NCBI GenBank assembly: GCA_016793325.1
Contig: JAEUKI010000094.1
Location: 186,001 to 250,000, forward strand
Reading direction: 5' to 3'
DNA: 64,000 nt
Source of the DNA: Myxococcales bacterium
Lineage (GTDB): Bacteria; Myxococcota_A; Polyangia; Polyangiales; Ga0077539
The position numbers and the translations under genes are program-made. Below the pieces are notes generated by a model. The model made no database searches. It was given only the letters and a program-made list of their open reading frames with translations, and was not told the origin of the DNA. Positions 42,131-50,876 of the stretch are shown piece by piece. Positions within the stretch are counted from its first letter, which is position 1. Each line of letters begins with the position of its first letter.

Positions 42131-43978
42131 ATGCAGCGCAAATTTTGGCTTCTCGCGCTCGCTGCGGGCGCTTCGTTCTCCGCAGCGTGCAGCGAAATGG
42201 GCGTGATCGCGGACTCGGGTCCGCGCGACGTTCGAACGCAACCCGAAGACACCGGCGTCACCGCGGACGTCCCGTCGACCCCTGCGGACAGCGGCGTCGA
42301 CACGGGCATCGTCGAGGATGTCATCGCGCCGACCGATGTTCCGAGCGGTCCGGACTCTGGCGTCTGTCGCGGCAACACAGACTGCGACGACATGAATCCA
42401 TGCACAGAAAACCTCTGCGACATGGCCACGGGCGTGTGCGCGTACCGCACGATCGTCGGCTGCTGTCTGCGCCCCGCGGACTGCGACGACGGCAACACGT
42501 GCACGACGGACACGTGCGACATGGCCTCGCGCCGCTGCCAGAACAACCTTCGCGCGGGCTGCTGCACCAACGACGGAGAGTGCAACGACAGCCTCGTGTG
42601 CACCCGCGATCGCTGCGACACAGCCACCAATCGCTGCGTCAACACGATGGATCCCAACTGCTGCAACGCGGGACAGACGCGGCCCTGCTACACCGGCCCG
42701 TCGAGCACGCAGAACGTCGGCGCGTGTCGCGGCGGGACCGAGTCGTGCGTCGGCAACACGTGGAGCGGGATGTGCGCGGGACAAACGCTCCCGGCCGCGA
42801 GCGAGTCGTGTGACGCCGCGCGCGTCGACGAAAACTGCAACGGCATGCAGAACGAGGGCTGCTCGTGCACCGCAGGCATGACGCGGAGCTGCTACACGGG
42901 CCCCACGGGGACGCAGGACGTCGGCCGCTGCCGCGCGGGCACGCAATCGTGCTCGGGCGGCATGTGGGGCGCTTGCACGGGGCAGACGCTTCCGGCCACC
43001 GAAGTGTGCGGCAACATGATCGACGAGGACTGCAGCAGCGGTGACCTCGCGTGCCCGCCGCCCAACGACCGCCGAGAGGCCGCGACGCCGCTCAACTTCT
43101 CGCACCCCGAACTCGTGGTGACGGGCACGACGGTGGGCGCGACCAACGATGGACCGAGCGTTCCGTGCGCGTGCACGTCGGGCGCAAACGTCTGGTACCG
43201 CTTCACGCTCACGACGCGGAGCGCGATCTACATCGACACGTCGAGCACGCGCGCGACGGACATGCTCGACACTTCTCTCTACATCACCAACATGGCCGGC
43301 ACGGCGGTCCCCGCGCAGCCCGAAAACGGCCAGTCCTCGGTGGGTCTCTGCAACGACGACTCGGGCTGCGGCGGCGTCACCGGCTGGGGCTCGACGCTCC
43401 AATCACGCACCTGGGGAACGCTCGCGGCCGGCACCTACTACCTCGCGGTCGGCGGCTGCGGACAAGGCACGTTCACCCTGCGTTTTCAGCACATTCCTGA
43501 CACCGAAGGGTCGTTCTTCTACAGCACGCGCATCACCGGCGACTCGAGCGCGCAGACGTTCTTGATCGGGACCAACCGCCACTCGTCGCACTGCGGCGGA
43601 ATGATCTCGGGCGAAGACGTTCGCTGGTTCATCACCTGCGGCGGCGCGCGACAGTTCTTCTCGCTCTGCGAAGGCGACGGCGGCGGATACCTCTCGCGCG
43701 CCAACACCATGGAGACTCGTCGCTGGGATCCGGTGCTCTACATCCACTCGGGTGTTACCGGCATCGAGAGTTCGTGCTCGGACACCGGCGCCGCGGGCAT
43801 CGACTGCCGCGGTCGCATCGGAACGAGCTTGAGCTCGACCACGTTCGACACAGTCCAGGGCGGCGCGCGCTTCTCGATGGCCTCGGCCACGCGCGGCATC
43901 AACGCGATCCTCGTCGACGAACGCGCGCGCGGATCGGGGATGGACTATCGCCTCCGCTGGCGCTTGCTCGACCGCTAG
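42131..43978 (+). CDS. Cys-rich lipoprotein with tenascin-like and MopE-type motifs
   Basis: 615 residues. The leader ends in SAAC (C20). After an Asp-rich linker there are three tenascin-like repeats (CDDMNPCTENLCD, CDDGNTCTTDTCD, CNDSLVCTRDRCD at about 90-175). MopE-type putative metal-binding motifs follow, in ESCDAARVDENCNG and VCGNMIDEDC. The last 300 residues are beta-rich, with VWYRFTLTTRSAIYIDTSS and ATRGINAILVDERARG, as in many myxobacterial surface proteins. It should be a surface lipoprotein with calcium or copper binding. It ends exactly at the left edge of the inverted repeat at 43978-44097. Confidence 0.82.
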   Translation: MQRKFWLLALAAGASFSAACSEMGVIADSGPRDVRTQPEDTGVTADVPSTPADSGVDTGIVEDVIAPTDVPSGPDSGVCRGNTDCDDMNPCTENLCDMATGVCAYRTIVGCCLRPADCDDGNTCTTDTCDMASRRCQNNLRAGCCTNDGECNDSLVCTRDRCDTATNRCVNTMDPNCCNAGQTRPCYTGPSSTQNVGACRGGTESCVGNTWSGMCAGQTLPAASESCDAARVDENCNGMQNEGCSCTAGMTRSCYTGPTGTQDVGRCRAGTQSCSGGMWGACTGQTLPATEVCGNMIDEDCSSGDLACPPPNDRREAATPLNFSHPELVVTGTTVGATNDGPSVPCACTSGANVWYRFTLTTRSAIYIDTSSTRATDMLDTSLYITNMAGTAVPAQPENGQSSVGLCNDDSGCGGVTGWGSTLQSRTWGTLAAGTYYLAVGGCGQGTFTLRFQHIPDTEGSFFYSTRITGDSSAQTFLIGTNRHSSHCGGMISGEDVRWFITCGGARQFFSLCEGDGGGYLSRANTMETRRWDPVLYIHSGVTGIESSCSDTGAAGIDCRGRIGTSLSSTTFDTVQGGARFSMASATRGINAILVDERARGSGMDYRLRWRLLDR

Positions 43979-44097
43979 CGCGCGTCGGGAGCCCGTTTGT
44001 GACGGCTTACGTCCTCGCTCTCTCCCGCGCCGTACATAGGTACGGCTTGGTCGTTCGCTGCGGGCGCGCTCGTCACAAACGGGCTCCGGACGCGCGC
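43978..44097. repeat. 120-base inverted-repeat element between convergent genes
   Basis: Left arm 43978-44004 and right arm 44071-44097 are 27 bases each and complementary except for one position. The inner 17 bases (GGAGCCCGTTTGTGACG at 43988-44004; CGTCACAAACGGGCTCC at 44071-44087) match perfectly. In the 66-base loop a second hairpin, GCCGTAC-ATAG-GTACGGC (44029-44046), is perfect. It overlaps the last base of the upstream gene stop and ends 22 bases from the end of mgtE. It could be a bidirectional terminator, a structured RNA or a MITE-like element; no poly-T tract is evident. Confidence 0.85.
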
Positions 44098-44119
44098 GAC
44101 CGCTGAACGGACGTCGCGT

Positions 44120-45526
44120 TCAGTGCGCCGCGCCCAGCACCGCGCCGAGGATCGCCTTGGCGATGCTGAAATACGCGACGATTCCCAGCACATCCACGAG
44201 CGACGCGATGAACGGCGTCGAGCTCACCGCGGGGTCGAAGCGCATGCGCTTGAGCAAGATGGGCATCACGGAGCCCACGACCGTTCCGATGGTCACGACG
44301 GCGACGAGCGTGAGCGACACGACGAACGCGAGGCGCGTCTGGTGCGCGACGGCGGGCCGCCACAAGAGCGTGCGCAGAAATCCAATCGCGCCGAGGATCA
44401 ACCCGAGCACGATCCCCTGCCCGAACTCTCGTCGCACCACGCGAAACGCGTCGTTGTCCTTGATCTCGCCGACCGCCATCGCGCGGATCACGATCGTCGC
44501 GGACTGAGAGCCCGAGTTTCCGCCGGACGAGATCACGAGCGGAATGAAGAGCACGAGCGTCGCGACCGAGTGAAACGCGTCTTCGTACCGAGCCAACGCG
44601 GTCCCCGTGAACAGCTCGCCGATGAAGAGCGCGATCAGCCACCGCGCGCGCGCCGAAATAAACCGCCAGAACCCAGTGTCGAAATACCCCTGCTCGACCG
44701 GCTCGACGCCCGCGAGCTTCTGGACGTCCTCGGTCTGCTCTTGCACGAGCACGTCCATCACGTCGTCGAACGTGATCACGCCCAACAGCCGTTGAAACTT
44801 GTCCACGACTGGGACCGCCGAGAGGTCGTACTTCGCGAGCGTGCGCGCGACCTCTTCTTGATCGAGCTCGGGCGCGACCGTGATCACGTTTTCGGTCATC
44901 ACGTCGCCGAGCGTCTGCGACGCCTCACCCAGCAACAGATCCCTCAACGACGCGACGCCGAGCAGCTTGTGCGGGCCGGCCTCGGGCTCTTCGCCGTCCT
45001 TCGGCAAGAGCAGCACGTACACGTAGTAGACCGTCTCGACGCGATCGGCGCGCTGGCGAATCGCTTCGATCGCGTCGCGCACCGTGAGCCTCGGCGGCAG
45101 CCCGATGAAGTCCGTCGTCATCAAGCCGCCCGCGACGTTGTCCGCGTACTCGCTGAGCGCGCGGACGTCGCGAGCCTCGTCGGGCTCCATCGCCGCGAGG
45201 AGCTTCGCGCGAGGCTCTTCTTCGAGCTCTTGCACGAGGTCGACGCGGTCGTCGGACGCCATCGATCCGACGATGGCCGCCGCCGCGGGGGTCTCCATCC
45301 GCGCGATCACCGCTTGTTGTCGCGCGGACTCGAGGCGCTCGAAGATCGGCGCGGCCGTGTCCGCGGGCAGGTGCGCCATCACCGTGGCGGCCTCCTCGGG
45401 CGACAGGTCGTCGACGATGTCCGCGATGTCCTCTGGGTGAACCTCTTCGAGAAATTCCGCGACAGAGGACGGCTCTTCTCGAAGAAGGTCCCGTAGCTCA
45501 GGGCCGATGAGCGTCGCGAAGCGCAT
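44120..45526 (-). CDS. mgtE: Magnesium transporter MgtE
   Basis: 468 residues. The N-terminal acidic helical domain (about 1-125, with HPEDIADIVDDLSPEEAATV) is followed by two CBS domains (about 130-255) and five transmembrane helices (about 280-468) with the conserved ISSGGNSGSQSATIVIRAMA that lines the pore. It imports Mg2+ across the inner membrane, gated by Mg2+ bound at the N and CBS domains. Start ATG 45526, 32 bases from the divergent photolyase gene; the open frame upstream to 46066 lies over the photolyase. Downstream is the inverted-repeat element. Confidence 0.95.
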   Translation of the reverse strand: MRFATLIGPELRDLLREEPSSVAEFLEEVHPEDIADIVDDLSPEEAATVMAHLPADTAAPIFERLESARQQAVIARMETPAAAAIVGSMASDDRVDLVQELEEEPRAKLLAAMEPDEARDVRALSEYADNVAGGLMTTDFIGLPPRLTVRDAIEAIRQRADRVETVYYVYVLLLPKDGEEPEAGPHKLLGVASLRDLLLGEASQTLGDVMTENVITVAPELDQEEVARTLAKYDLSAVPVVDKFQRLLGVITFDDVMDVLVQEQTEDVQKLAGVEPVEQGYFDTGFWRFISARARWLIALFIGELFTGTALARYEDAFHSVATLVLFIPLVISSGGNSGSQSATIVIRAMAVGEIKDNDAFRVVRREFGQGIVLGLILGAIGFLRTLLWRPAVAHQTRLAFVVSLTLVAVVTIGTVVGSVMPILLKRMRFDPAVSSTPFIASLVDVLGIVAYFSIAKAILGAVLGAAH

Positions 45527-45558
45527 GGCGCCGCGAACGATACGGCACCGATGGGTCG

Positions 45559-47118
45559 ATGGAGCATCAGAACCGCACCAACGACCGCGCTCCGATGACG
45601 AAGAAGAAGCCTCCTGCCCCGCCCCTCGACGCGGCCGCGCTCGCTGCGGCCAGGATTCTATGCGCCCACGACGCGCCCGCGCGCCGTGGCCAATACGTGC
45701 TCTATTGGCTCCGCGGCCTGCGTCGCGCGGAGGACAACCTCGCCTTCGACCACGCCGTGACGCGAGCCAACGCCCTCGGGCTCCCGCTCGTCGTGTACGA
45801 GTCGCTCGACGTTCGCTACCCGTACGCGAGCGCGCGGATGCACACGTTCGTGCTCGAGTCCGCGATCGGCCGCAGAGCCGCCGTCGAATCGCGCGGAGCT
45901 GCGTACGCGCTGCACCTCCCTCGCACCGCGGACGAGGCCCGCGAGGGCCGTGTTGTCTCGAAGCTCGCGGCGCGCGCGGCGCTGGTCGTGACCGATTGGC
46001 AGCCGCCCGCGGGGCCGCTCGGAGCCTTTTTTCGCAGGACGGCTGCGAAGATCGGCGCGGACGCAAACGTGCGGGTCGAGTGCGTCGACGACACGGTGGG
46101 CGTTCCCATGAGCCTCTTTGCGGACAAGCACGAGATCGGCGCGCGCACGATCCGGCCCAAGGTCCACAAAGTGCTCGACGCGAGCCTCGTCGCGAGCGAC
46201 GAACCCACGGTAATATCCCAGCGGATTCGCTCGTTCGATTGGCCGTTCGAGCCCGTCGATCCCACCGCGGATTCGATCGCGAAGCTCGTCGCGTCCTGCG
46301 CGATCGACCACAGCGTCGCGCCCGTCACCGCCACGCGCGGAACGCGCAAAGAAGCCCGCTCGAGGCTCGAGCGGTTCGTCGCAGCGCGACTGCGCTCGTA
46401 CGACAGCGCGCGCAACGACATGGGCGGCGTCGGAAGCTCCGAGCTGAGCGCGTATCTGCACTTCGGCGTGCTCTCGGGGCGATCGGTCGCTCGCGCCGCG
46501 CGGGCCGCCGCTGCCCCGATCGAAGCGCGCGAGTCCTTCGTCGAAGAGCTCATCGTGCGGCGCGCGCTCGCGTTCAACCACGTGATGACCACGCCGTGCG
46601 AGGGAGACGGCGCGCACCATCGCTACGCGGGGGCCGTCCCCGAGTGGGCTCGAAAGACGCTCGGGGCGCACGCGGCGGACGCACGATCGACACACACATT
46701 CAAAGACTGGGAGTCCGCCCGCACGACCGACCCCCTGTGGAACGCCGCCCAGCGCGAGCTCTTGCGCGACGGGGTCATCCACCCGTACGCGCGCATGCTC
46801 TGGGGCAAGGTCGCGCTCACGCTCGCGCCATCACCGGAGGTCGCGTTCGAGTGGCTCGTCGCGCTCAACGACAAGTGGGCGCTCGACGGTCGCGACCCCA
46901 ACACGTACACGAACATCGCGTGGTGCTTCGGCTTGCACGATCACCCGTACCCCGAGCGCGCCGTGTTCGGGACCGTGCGCTGCATGACGAGCAAATCCGC
47001 CCGCACGAAATGGGACACGCGCGCGTACGAGCGCCGCGTCCTCACGCCGTCTTCACCCGAGGCCAGCGCACTCCGATCAGCGCAGGCAGCGGGCGACGGA
47101 CCCACACTCCCGGCGTGA
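45559..47118 (+). CDS. Class II CPD photolyase (deoxyribodipyrimidine photolyase)
   Basis: 519 residues, cytoplasmic flavoenzyme that uses light to split cyclobutane pyrimidine dimers in DNA. The class II hallmark WALDGRDPNTYTNIAWCFG lies at about 448-466. The N-terminal photolyase fold has QYVLYWLRGLRRAEDNLAFD and VTDWQPP, and SSELSAYLHFGVLSGRSVAR and MLWGKV contribute to FAD binding. The start may be ATG 45559 or ATG 45595 (MTKKKPP). The 3' end overlaps the convergent Cys-motif gene by 77 bases. Class II enzymes occur in eukaryotes, methanogens and some myxobacteria. Confidence 0.93.
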   Translation: MEHQNRTNDRAPMTKKKPPAPPLDAAALAAARILCAHDAPARRGQYVLYWLRGLRRAEDNLAFDHAVTRANALGLPLVVYESLDVRYPYASARMHTFVLESAIGRRAAVESRGAAYALHLPRTADEAREGRVVSKLAARAALVVTDWQPPAGPLGAFFRRTAAKIGADANVRVECVDDTVGVPMSLFADKHEIGARTIRPKVHKVLDASLVASDEPTVISQRIRSFDWPFEPVDPTADSIAKLVASCAIDHSVAPVTATRGTRKEARSRLERFVAARLRSYDSARNDMGGVGSSELSAYLHFGVLSGRSVARAARAAAAPIEARESFVEELIVRRALAFNHVMTTPCEGDGAHHRYAGAVPEWARKTLGAHAADARSTHTFKDWESARTTDPLWNAAQRELLRDGVIHPYARMLWGKVALTLAPSPEVAFEWLVALNDKWALDGRDPNTYTNIAWCFGLHDHPYPERAVFGTVRCMTSKSARTKWDTRAYERRVLTPSSPEASALRSAQAAGDGPTLPA

Positions 47119-47638
47119 GCGCCTTCGACGACTCGGGCACGAACACCGCGCGCTCGCCCTCGTCGAAGCGCTCGACGTACAGCAGTCCCACGGCGCTGGG
47201 CAGTCGTCCTCGCGTGATGCTCTCTTGCGCGACGATCATGCTCGCGGGCAGCGAGAGCATCCGAAGCACGCTCTCGATGCGCCACGGTCTGCGATTGGGG
47301 CACGCGCAGCACTCGTCGGACTCGGCGCTCCAACGACCCGTTCCTTTGCACTGGGCGCAGCCGTCGCGCACGTAGATGCGCGTGGGATCGTCGAACCAAT
47401 CGGGCGCGCAGAGATCCCGCGCGACGGCCATCTCGCAGAAGTCGTCGACGCACGCGACGTACTCGTTCGAGCTCACGCGTCGCTCGTCGAAGTGCCACTC
47501 GTACTCGAGCGTCGTCTTGTGCGGCTCGCAGCGAAGGAGTGCTGCTGTCGCGGGCGTCGACGCGACGTGTTCGATCCACTCGTCGAGCAGCGCGCCGACC
47601 CGCAGCGCACGCTCGCGGACCGACACGACCAAGCTCAC
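47042..47638 (-). CDS. Small protein with two CxxC pairs, unknown function
   Basis: 198 residues, soluble. It contains CAQCKGTGRW and, a few residues later, CCACPNRRPW, an arrangement that could bind one zinc, in a protein with no other recognised domain. The GTG start (47638) overlaps the stop of the formyltransferase-like gene (GTGA), so the two are translationally coupled and the protein may assist that enzyme. The end overlaps the convergent photolyase gene by 77 bases. An extended upstream frame to 48307 is a shadow of the formyltransferase gene. Confidence 0.65.
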   Translation of the reverse strand: MSLVVSVRERALRVGALLDEWIEHVASTPATAALLRCEPHKTTLEYEWHFDERRVSSNEYVACVDDFCEMAVARDLCAPDWFDDPTRIYVRDGCAQCKGTGRWSAESDECCACPNRRPWRIESVLRMLSLPASMIVAQESITRGRLPSAVGLLYVERFDEGERAVFVPESSKALTPGVWVRRPLPALIGVRWPRVKTA

Positions 47639-48543
47639 AGCTTCGGAATCCCCGGAAACAACTGCGCCACCGCGGCGCCTCGCACGATCGTGTCGCTGTC
47701 CTCTGCGCGCGCTTCGACCACCAAGATCCCGCCGTCTGCCGCGCGCACGAGGACGCCCTCGGCGGTCTCGACGATGTCTCCCGGCTCGAGCGCGAGCGGG
47801 CACTCTTCGGCGGGCTTGACCTTGAGGATCACCACCGTCTTGTCGTCGTAGCCCGTGAACGCTCCGGGGTCCGGCGCCGCCGCGCGAACGCGCGCGATCA
47901 CGTCGTCCACGGGCCAATCCCACACGAGCTCGCAGTCTTCGTCGGTCGCCGCGGGGGCCTCGGTCGCGCGCTCTTCGTCCTGCGGGATCTCGGGGATCGT
48001 CTCGCCTCGCGCGTAGCGAGCCGCGACGTCGCGCATGAGCGCGAGCGACGGTCGATCGAGGGCCTTGGCGAGCTCCCACGCGTTGCAGAGCTTGGGGATG
48101 GCCATGCGTCGCTGCGCGAGGATGGCTCCGTCGTCGTAGCGAGGCGTGAGCACGTGCGCGGTGACGCCGGTCTCGCGTTCGCCTGCGGCGATCGCCCAGA
48201 AATATGGGTCCGCGCCGCGGTACTTCGGCAAGAGCGACGGGTGGACGCCGAAGCCTCTGCGCGCGAGCCGAAGCACGTCGAGCGGGATCTTTCGCGTCCA
48301 GAACCACGAGACGAGCAACGAGGGCTTGGCCGATCGAAGCAGCTCGACGGTGTCTGTGTGCGCGAGGTCGGGGCGCGCGAGCACGAGGCCCCCGCGCTCG
48401 AGCATCACGCGACGGAGCCGCCGCATCCCTGGCAAATCAGGGCGAGAGATGCACGCGACGCGAACGTCGTGACCGTCACGCAAGAGCGCGAGCGCGCCGA
48501 GCGGCAGACCGAGATAGACAATAGGAAAGCCCTGCGACGTCAT
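47635..48543 (-). CDS. Methionyl-tRNA formyltransferase-like protein
   Basis: 302 residues. The formyltransferase core is recognised by VHPSLLPKYRGADPYFWAI (100-118), GERETGVTAHVL (121-132) and the catalytic-type Asp in YDDGAILAQ (D138). The Asn that precedes the catalytic His in FMT and GART (N-x-H) is replaced: it reads F-G-V-H101, so a key residue is missing. A C-terminal FMT-like domain (about 200-302) is present. It is therefore probably not the housekeeping enzyme, but a divergent formyl- or acyl-transferase. It is coupled to the CxxC protein gene by GTGA. Confidence 0.8.
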   Translation of the reverse strand: MTSQGFPIVYLGLPLGALALLRDGHDVRVACISRPDLPGMRRLRRVMLERGGLVLARPDLAHTDTVELLRSAKPSLLVSWFWTRKIPLDVLRLARRGFGVHPSLLPKYRGADPYFWAIAAGERETGVTAHVLTPRYDDGAILAQRRMAIPKLCNAWELAKALDRPSLALMRDVAARYARGETIPEIPQDEERATEAPAATDEDCELVWDWPVDDVIARVRAAAPDPGAFTGYDDKTVVILKVKPAEECPLALEPGDIVETAEGVLVRAADGGILVVEARAEDSDTIVRGAAVAQLFPGIPKL

Positions 48544-48573
48544 CGCGACTTACACGTCTCTGTTCTCTTGTTA

Positions 48574-50352
48574 CTACAGCCGTCCCTCGCCCCACAGGAC
48601 GAAAGCGTGGGGGACGAGCACTTCGAACGCCGAGGCCTCCGAACGACGCGGGTCGTCCGACTCGGGCGCCGCTGAATCGGTCACGATCGCGCCCACATCG
48701 GAGGCGATGAGCACGACCGAACCTACCGGCAGCGCGGTCACAAAGGAGGCGATCGACGCCGAAACTTTGGGTCGCGCGCGATCGAGCCGGGCTGTGAGCG
48801 ACGCGTCACCGGACGCGGCGAGCGCGTGTCGGTACGCGCTGATTCGGTGGAATTCACCGTGCGCCGTGACCTCTCGACGCGCGATCGAGGCCTCTTCGAG
48901 CGACCTCGGGGCGGGCGGCTCGTCCCGCTCGGCCACCGGCGCCCCGAGCGCCGACGGTCCCCGCGCGAGCAGCGCGCGCTGCGCGGCCACCGTGAGGGGC
49001 CGGGCCGCCCAGTGCAGTCCTTGTTCGAGCACAGAGAGGCCGGAGGCCCGCGACGACAGCGCGGCGGACAAGCGCGGCCACTCGTCCGCGCGGAGCCCCG
49101 TGCACAAGAGCAACGCGGCGGTTCGGGCCGAGCGCTCTGCGGCCAGCGCGTGCAGCCGCTCGACGAGGTCCGTGAGCATCGTGGGCCGCGCAGCGCCCGC
49201 GGCCCACGCGCCAAACGCCGACGAATAGGCTTCTGAAAACGATCGCTCGAACGAGGCTATCGCGCCCCGGGCGCGGCGCTCGAGGTGCGTCGCGCGGGCT
49301 CCGACGGCGGGAGCTCCGGTCTCGAGCGCGTCGAGCGCGAGCGGAATCCTCGCGATCGACCGAGAAAACACGCGCTCGAGCTGCCTCGTGCTCCGACGCG
49401 CAGCGGGGTCTCCGAGCGTGTCGAGCGCAGAGCGAAGCTCGAGCGCCGCGCGAAACGTGGCCATCCAGCGCGCGCGGTCTCCGTCGATCACCGGGTCCGA
49501 AGCGCGCGGCGAGCGATCGCGGATGGTGGTGTTTTCGCCTGGAGAAACATTGGCAGAAGGCGCGTTGGACGAAGGCTCGGCCGAGGGCCAGCGGAGCTCG
49601 GGCTCTTCTGGCGCCGCCGAGGGAACCATCGTGGGCGCCAGCGGCGTCGTGAACACGATCACGCTCTCGTCGTCAGAGACCTCCGTCCACGCAGCGACCG
49701 CGCGCGCGAGGGACGAGCGCGTAAACGAGCGCCCCGCGAGCGTCGCGAGCAGCGCCGACGGATCGCGCACGACGGACTGCGCGACGCCGAGCGAAAGTCG
49801 TTCGTCGAAGAGCGCCGCGAGCGCCGCGGGGAGCGCAGGGGCCCCCGCAGCGTCCGCTGCGCGCACCGTGCAGAGCAGCGAGATGGGGCGACGCTCGCGC
49901 TCTTCGAGCAGCTGTCCGAGCGCTTCGAGCGCGTCCTCTGCGCGGTCTCGGTCGCCGCGCAAATCGAGGTAGTCGTCCACCTCTTCGATGACAAACAAAA
50001 CGCCCGTTCGCCGCACAGAACGCGCGCGAAACAGCCACCCTCCGAGCGCGGGCAACGCGGCGCACGAAGACTCGTCGTAGAGCGCTCCTGGCGCGCGAAG
50101 GGACTCGAGGACCTCTTCGGCGCGCGCGGTGATCTCGTCGGCGAGCGCGAACGCCCCGCCCCGCGGACGAACGCGAACGACCAACGGAGGGCTCGTCGGA
50201 GCGTCGTTCTCTCGTGTTTCGAGCGCGTGTTCGACCCACGCAGCGCGCTGCGACGCGGTCGCTCCGATCAACAGCGTGGCGCGACCTCGCTCGACCGTGG
50301 GGCGCAAACGAGCGAACGATTCAGCGGGGTCGGGCGGCGCGCGCTCGGACAA
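48574..50352 (-). CDS. Large protein with degenerate ATPase-like N-terminus and PglZ-like C-terminus
   Basis: 592 residues, soluble. The N-terminus has LLIGATASQRAAW (27-39) in a P-loop position but without the lysine. A Walker-B-like string LFVIEEVDDYLDL follows at about 119-131. A long low-complexity middle (about 230-290) leads to a C-terminal part with CTGLRADEWPRL, HWAARPLTVAAQRALLA, VLIASDVGAIV and SAFEVLVPHAFVLWG. These resemble PglZ-type alkaline-phosphatase-like domains, but they are divergent. PglZ is known in BREX defence systems; no other BREX gene is nearby. The start is a TTG at 50352 with no good ribosome site, so the start is uncertain. Function unknown. Confidence 0.55.
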   Translation of the reverse strand: MSERAPPDPAESFARLRPTVERGRATLLIGATASQRAAWVEHALETRENDAPTSPPLVVRVRPRGGAFALADEITARAEEVLESLRAPGALYDESSCAALPALGGWLFRARSVRRTGVLFVIEEVDDYLDLRGDRDRAEDALEALGQLLEERERRPISLLCTVRAADAAGAPALPAALAALFDERLSLGVAQSVVRDPSALLATLAGRSFTRSSLARAVAAWTEVSDDESVIVFTTPLAPTMVPSAAPEEPELRWPSAEPSSNAPSANVSPGENTTIRDRSPRASDPVIDGDRARWMATFRAALELRSALDTLGDPAARRSTRQLERVFSRSIARIPLALDALETGAPAVGARATHLERRARGAIASFERSFSEAYSSAFGAWAAGAARPTMLTDLVERLHALAAERSARTAALLLCTGLRADEWPRLSAALSSRASGLSVLEQGLHWAARPLTVAAQRALLARGPSALGAPVAERDEPPAPRSLEEASIARREVTAHGEFHRISAYRHALAASGDASLTARLDRARPKVSASIASFVTALPVGSVVLIASDVGAIVTDSAAPESDDPRRSEASAFEVLVPHAFVLWGEGRL

Positions 50353-50450
50353 GGGAGGATGTGCGTACGGTAGTTCTCCGCGTACGAGCGCTGCAACAGC
50401 GCAGTGCTCTGCGTTGCCAGAGGCGAACGAACCCCGTACATTCCGCGCTC

Positions 50451-50852
50451 ATGTCCGACGGCGAACGAAGGACGATCCGCGTCGTGGCCGCGATGGTCGA
50501 GCGTTCGGGTCGATATCTCATCACCCAACGAAGACCGACCGCAGTGCTGCCGCTGCTGTGGGAGTTTCCCGGGGGCCGTGCAGAGACGGGTGAGACCGAC
50601 GCCGAAGCGCTGCGCCGCGAGATGCGCCACCGCCTCGGCGTCGACGTCGAGGTCGGCGCCCTGATCTCCAACGTCTCGCACCCGTACGAGCACTACACGG
50701 TCGAGCTGCAGCTCTACGAGTGCCGCTTGCTCAGCGAGGAGCTCCGCGCGGTCAACGTCCACGCGTATCGCTGGGTCGCCAGCGCCGAGTTCGATCAGTA
50801 TCCCTTCACGCCCGCAGACGACGCGTCGATGGCGAAGCTGCTCGGCGAATAA
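50451..50852 (+). CDS. Nudix-family protein with degenerate catalytic box
   Basis: 133 residues. The Nudix box (42-64) starts well, with GRAETGETDAEALRREM, but the catalytic pair Glu-Glu of REUxEE is replaced by His60-Arg61. The core LLWEFPGG and VNVHAYRWVASAEFDQYPF resemble MutT-like hydrolases. The protein may bind nucleotides without hydrolysing them, or use another residue. ATG 50451 is used. It is divergent from the ATPase/PglZ-like gene (98 bases) and 24 bases before the zinc-ribbon membrane protein gene. Confidence 0.82.
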   Translation: MSDGERRTIRVVAAMVERSGRYLITQRRPTAVLPLLWEFPGGRAETGETDAEALRREMRHRLGVDVEVGALISNVSHPYEHYTVELQLYECRLLSEELRAVNVHAYRWVASAEFDQYPFTPADDASMAKLLGE

Positions 50853-50876
50853 CTACGAATCGTCAGTGGAGCGTTG

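Noticed and set aside
44105..44119. Factor-independent terminator next to the large inverted repeat
   Set aside because: No run of T follows the stem on either strand, so a standard terminator cannot be called; the structure is reported as a repeat instead.
48574..50852. A defence island around the PglZ-like protein
   Set aside because: The neighbours (formyltransferase-like, Nudix, zinc-ribbon and photolyase genes) are not defence genes, and no BrxC, methyltransferase or nuclease partner is present.
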